A DNA stretch of 64,000 bases from Eurosta solidaginis (lineage: Eukaryota > Arthropoda > Insecta > Diptera > Tephritidae). How positions within the stretch are numbered: position 1 is the stretch's first letter; the number at the start of each line of letters is the position of its first letter. Positions 60,178 to 64,000 of the stretch are shown here, piece after piece. The notes beneath the pieces were generated by a model that saw only the letters and a program-made list of their open reading frames with translations, was not told the DNA's origin and did no database searches. A program made the position numbers and the translations under genes. The DNA is taken from contig NC_090319.1 of the NCBI RefSeq assembly GCF_040869045.1, positions 387,515,601-387,579,600 on the forward strand, in the 5' to 3' direction.

Positions 60178-61090
60178 AGAGCCATTCCGAAATGACCGCT
60201 AAAAGTCCCCAAAATGACCTGCAAAAGACCCCGGAGGACCCCGAGGGAGTTTCAAAAACCATCCCAAAATGACCCCCGAAACACCTCGAGAGAGTGCCCA
60301 AAATCATCCCGGAACGACCCCCAAATGACCCCGAGAGAGAGCCCAAAAACATTCCGGAACTACCCCCAAATTACCCCTAGGCAGTCCCCAAAATCCTCCC
60401 TTAATGATCCCCAAATGATCCCGAGAGAGGGCCCAAAAACATCCCGGAATGATCCCCAAATGACCCCGGGTGGACTCCGAGGGAGTCTCCAAAACCATCC
60501 CGAAATTACCCCCAAATGACCCGAGGGAGTCCAAAAACGCCATCCCGAAATTACCCCCAAATGATCCCGATGGAGTCTCCAAAACCATCCCGAAATTACC
60601 CCCCAATGACACCGAGAGAGTGGCAAAAAACATCCCGGAGCGACCCCCAAAAGTCCCCGGGAGGACCCCGAGGGAGTCCCGAAATGACCGAAAAATTTAC
60701 CCAAAAAGACCACTGGAGAATCTCCAGGGTGTCCCAGAAATTACCCCAAAAGAAGCCGCGAATACTCCCCAAAATCATCTCAATATTACCATGAGAATCT
60801 TAAGAACTGCACACACAACTGGTTACGCATATGGGTATATGTATTTTCAGGGCATCCCGAGGGTTTATTTTTTTATTTTTGAATAACTGAAGAAAATTTA
60901 AATTTTAATGTTATTCCATATTTTTTAAATAATGAATAATAACTCAACCCGTTTCTTGAAACTTACAAAAATAAAAATGACCGGTTATCATCACTCAGAA
61001 TTTTTTGAATAACGATAACTTGTTATTCATGAAGCAGAAAATTATAAATGCTGAATAATTTTTTATTTGTTTTATTTAAAAATGACTCAA
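60178..61090 (+). repeat. family C, second copy
   Basis: The minisatellite (60178-60760) reiterates GACCCCGAGGGAGTC, CCAAAACCATCCCGAAAT and TACCCCCAAATGA. The tail 60795-61090 (GGTTACGCATATGGGTATAT, AGGGCATCCCGAGGG, AATAATGAATAATAACTCAA) matches 47150-47487 and ends in AATGACTCAA. Both copies lie in the same orientation. The last bases overlap the stop codon of the protease homologue. Confidence 0.8.
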
Positions 61091-61821
61091 TTCCGCATCT
61101 TGTCTATTATAAAGTTTTTAATATAGGAACGTGATATATCTAAAAATTTAAACGGAGTATTATCAGCGGCTCTAGAAACATCCATTGCCACCGCACAAAG
61201 TCCTTCATTGTGAACGCCTCCGGCTCCGCTATCTCCAAACCACAAATCTTTCCCCTTTTGTCCAGCGGGGAAAACTTCTAGTGCTGGTGAACATTCATTT
61301 ACAGTCACGTTCGTTGATTTGAGAAGACGAGAAAAAGAACTTGGTCCAATTTCTGTGCCACCCCATGAACTAAACTTCAACGGTGTGCCCTGCCGTAATT
61401 CAACATTGCAAAGTGCTATTTTCTTTACTAAATTATCCAGTGTAAAGGCTTCATTCACTTCAACTATAGCTAAATCCATAAAACTTGTATCAGCAGCAAA
61501 TCGAGGATGAAAATATATTTCGTACACATCTTTTTGTTGCCCTTCGTCTGTGCATAAATTGGTTGCACCAGCTTTCACGTACAGCAGCTCCTTATGCTCC
61601 CTTAACAAGTATACGCAATTCGCTCTTGTAACCACCGATTTAGCGCTGACTAGAGAACCAGCACACGTATATAAGGCGGGACGCTTAATTATTGCCACAG
61701 CATGTGGGCTTTCTTTTATGTCTATAAAATCGCCACCAATAATGCGAAAGTGCGCATTCGTACAGATTGAAACACATGTCAGCAGGATAAACAGCACCGT
61801 GAAATTATTTTGTAGATTCAT
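61087..61821 (-). CDS. secreted trypsin-like serine protease homologue, probably inactive
   Basis: An intact single-exon frame of 244 residues in the S1 (chymotrypsin) family. Residues 1-23 form a signal peptide, followed by a very short propeptide and the activation site R26/IIGG (27-30). The first disulphide pair is C53 and C69. The catalytic His is replaced: the usual TAAHC reads TRANC with Asn68. Asp116 (MDLAI) and Ser198 (GDSGA) are present, and Asp192 sits where trypsins have the S1-pocket Asp; the Gly after GDSG is Ala and the Cys before it is Trp194. Without His it should not cleave peptides, so it is best called a serine protease homologue, as many secreted fly proteins are. Length is normal. 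ATG at 61819-61821 follows AACCATA; AATAAA lies at 61076-61071, just past the TGA. Confidence 0.88.
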   Translation of the reverse strand: MNLQNNFTVLFILLTCVSICTNAHFRIIGGDFIDIKESPHAVAIIKRPALYTCAGSLVSAKSVVTRANCVYLLREHKELLYVKAGATNLCTDEGQQKDVYEIYFHPRFAADTSFMDLAIVEVNEAFTLDNLVKKIALCNVELRQGTPLKFSSWGGTEIGPSSFSRLLKSTNVTVNECSPALEVFPAGQKGKDLWFGDSGAGGVHNEGLCAVAMDVSRAADNTPFKFLDISRSYIKNFIIDKMRN

Positions 61822-61887
61822 TATGGTTTAAAACTTCTTCTAACACTTTCTACGAATAAAATACACCGAGATTAAATTTGCGGGCGC

Positions 61888-61895
61888 TATTTATA
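61888..61895 (-). promoter_or_regulatory. TATA box of the protease homologue
   Basis: TATAAATA on the minus strand, about 67 bp upstream of the ATG. Transcription would start near 61860-61865 and give a 5' leader of about 40-45 nt. This compact promoter suits a highly expressed tissue-specific secreted protein, but that is inference. Confidence 0.55.
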
Positions 61896-61992
61896 CCTAA
61901 TTGAGTTGTGTAAATAAAAAATAAGACTTCCGGAATTTAAATAACAAAAATGCATTTAAATTTAAGTTAAAGCTACGCAAGGCCAATCTTGT

Positions 61993-63046
61993 TATACTCA
62001 GCGTGCTTTGCACACAGAGTGTATTAACTTTGGTGACATAACGGGCATAAACGAATCGAGATAAATATAAACTTCCATATATATATATGCTTAGGATGAA
62101 AAAAGGAATTGATTTAGCCATGTCCGTCCATCTGTCGGTGCACACGATAACTTGAGTGCAATTTGGTCTATGGATTCCTTAGCGTTCATCTCCCATCGCT
62201 ATTAAAAATGAAGGAAATCGGATGGTAAACACACCCACTTTTTACATATATAACATTTTGAAAAACACATAAAACCTGATTATTTAGTAAATATTTCATT
62301 TAGAATGTTAAAATTTGATGTGTGGGCTCATATTAAAATCCTTCATTATTTTTGAAAATGGGCGTGGCACCGCCCACTTGTGATGAAATCAATTTTACAA
62401 ATATTATTAATCATAAATCAAAAACCGTTAAACATATCATAACAAAATTCGGAAGAGAGGTTCCCTTTACTATAAAGAATGCTTCGAAGAAAAATTAAAC
62501 AAATCGGTGGATGACCACGCCCATTTTTATATTAAAGATTTTTAAAAGGGTCGTGGACGAATAAAATATGCTATATCTTTGCAAAAAAGAGTTTTATATC
62601 AATTGTGTTTCATTTTCAAAGTAAATTTATAACAAGAAAAAAGAAAACTTTAATTTTTGAAAATGGGCGTGGCATGACCAAACAATTTTCTATGCTTCGG
62701 CAGCCATAACTCGAACAAAAATTAAAGGATCGTAATACGATTGGGTACACATAGTTTCCTTATAGCAGGAAATATTTCTGGCAAAAATGGATAGAATCGA
62801 TTAAAAACAACGCCCTCTTATATACAAAAGATGTTCAAGAGGGTCGTAGACTAGAATAATAAGTTATATCTTAGCGAAAATAGTTTTGTATCAATGATAT
62901 TTCACTTATCAAGATTTTTTGTGAGAGGAAATTGGGCGGTGCCACGCCCCTATTTTGATCAAGCATTACAAAACAAACAACATGAAATGAAATTAACTGA
63001 GTATATAATATTCGGTAACACCAAAACTTAGACGCCCTTACTTGTT
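61993..63046 (-). repeat. family A copy, compact form, uninterrupted
   Basis: TATACTCAGCGTGCTTTGCA end at 61993, CGTCCATCTGTCGG block near 62124, three ACGCCCA or GGGCGTGG words, and the hairpin-like end ATTCGGTAACACCAAAACTT at about 63008-63030 with CCTTACTTGTT to 63046. About 1.05 kb; the best reference for the compact form. Confidence 0.85.
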
Positions 63047-63416
63047 TTTTGTTTGTTTTAATTAGGTGAACAAACAGATTTTGCTCTATCAAAAAATCAA
63101 ATCATTTTTTAATATTCTAGCGAAATGAAATTACGCATTTTACTATATTTCAAAACAAAATTTCTTTGCAATTGTTTGTTTATTTATACGTGGGCGAATC
63201 CCAATTAAGGTCCATCACGAACCGAAAATCAAAAGTGCTTAGACTTTATTTCTATCACTTGGGAGTAAAAGTCAAATATGTGTATGATGTGGAAATCAAA
63301 TAGTATATTCTTTCCCCTCAGCCTGGACTGAGAAACACGATTTCAAAGAAACGCATATGACTATGATAAACTACAAATATACAAGTATATCGCTGGTAAA
63401 CAAGCAAGATATTCCA

Positions 63417-63690
63417 GAACGTGAAACGTCTAGACCTTTGGAGAAATATGCTGACGAGGCAACAGAGAGTATAAAAGCAGCGCAAGAAGAGGAAGTAATT
63501 AGTAATCAGTTTTGATTTAAGCACGCTATCAGTTGCGAAGTGAAGTTTAATTGTGAAATACTCTCAAAGTAGTCTAATAAAGACCATTTTGCAATCCCCA
63601 ATAATTGAGTGTTTTAATCAACAGTTTAGCGATACGAACGTTAGCAGAAGTTTGCAAATAAGCCCCCAAAATTCGTTACAATATTTTAAA
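63417..63690 (+). mobile_element. LTR-like sequence
   Basis: Contains TATAAAAG (63470-63477) and AATAAA (63576-63581) about 100 bp apart, as in U3-R of retrotransposon LTRs, followed by CAACAGTTTAGCGATACGAA and GTTAGCAGAAG, which resembles an LTR end with adjoining leader. Related to 49108-49377. No gag or pol follows, so it is a solo LTR or a fragment. Confidence 0.55.
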
Positions 63691-63703
63691 ATATTTTATA
63701 TTT

Positions 63704-64000
63704 AGATTTCAATAAACGGGCACAATGCAAATATTTCGATATATGTATTTGGCTTTTTGAACAGATTGCGATTTGTTTATACATTTGCACAGTTAATTTA
63801 TGTTATTGAATTGAGAAAAAAATACTAGATACGTGTACAAAAAGTAGAAACTTCTAGATTTCAATAAACGGGCACAATGCAAATATTTCGATATATGTAT
63901 TTGGCTTTTTCAACAGATTGTCATTTGTTTATACATTTCCACAGTTAATTTATGTTATTGAATTGAGAAAAAAATACTAGATACGTGTACAAAAAGTAGA
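63704..64000. repeat. 152-bp tandem duplication running off the window
   Basis: AGATTTCAATAAACGGGCAC begins at 63704 and again at 63856. The two units are almost identical (a few substitutions such as TTTTTGAACAG against TTTTTCAACAG). The second unit is cut by the window end, so the array may be longer. Confidence 0.9.

Noticed and set aside
61988..63046. CTTGTT on both sides of the compact family A copy as a target duplication
   Set aside because: CTTGTT (AACAAG) is conserved at the end of most other family A copies and of family B, so it is more likely part of the element.

Overview
The window is nuclear DNA from a higher fly. AT-rich background, TATG/CATA microsatellites and the dispersed repeats present suggest a cyclorrhaphan, perhaps a tephritid fruit fly, but that placement is inference. 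It is a gene-poor, repeat-dense stretch. The only intact gene-like reading frame is a small secreted serine-protease homologue on the minus strand (61087-61821) with its own TATA box. Everything else that codes belongs to mobile elements, nearly all broken, apart from a few weak candidate host exons (360-931, 11126-11307, 45523-45738).

Layout. 968-3946: long copy of a dispersed non-coding repeat, here called family A, with an internal array of 130-bp units. 4323-9062: a second, shorter family A copy split by a jockey-like LINE (12-bp target duplication) and by a dimeric TIR element (6-bp duplication). 9063-17749: mostly featureless AT-rich DNA with three clusters of CGATA words and a LINE tail. 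17750-21250: decayed ZMYM-type hAT transposon holding another family A copy and a MITE. 23899-28256: foldback element with arms of about 540 bp, one arm split by a 2.48-kb hAT-like insertion that itself holds a SINE. 28537-30912: family A copy holding a second SINE. 31997-33755: related repeat family B with a small MITE inside. 34772-36960: MITE and degenerate minisatellite. 37428-40424: piggyBac transposon whose transposase keeps a spliceable first intron and the DDD residues but is frameshifted. 40532-43322: family A copy and SINE copies. 44339-44684: MITE. 45960-47487 and 60178-61090: two copies of family C, a minisatellite with a conserved AT-rich tail. 47695-48015: Tc1-type transposase relic. 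50926-51600: AAAGTT hexamer array. 52951-55105: mosaic family A copy with a MITE in its end. 55324-59830: Ty3/gypsy-type retrotransposon relic, its gag split by a Penelope-like endonuclease element flanked by inverted repeats. 61087-61821: protease homologue. 61993-63046: compact family A copy. 63417-64000: LTR-like sequence and a 152-bp tandem duplication running off the end.

How it fits together. The main story is layered insertion: older family A and foldback copies serve as targets for LINE, SINE, hAT-like and MITE insertions, and several junctions can be read to the base because an uninterrupted paralogue lies in the same window. No pathway or operon-like cooperation is present. The least explained items are families A and B, which share termini and architecture yet encode nothing, the dimeric tRNA-like TIR element, and the Penelope derivative that keeps only its endonuclease half.
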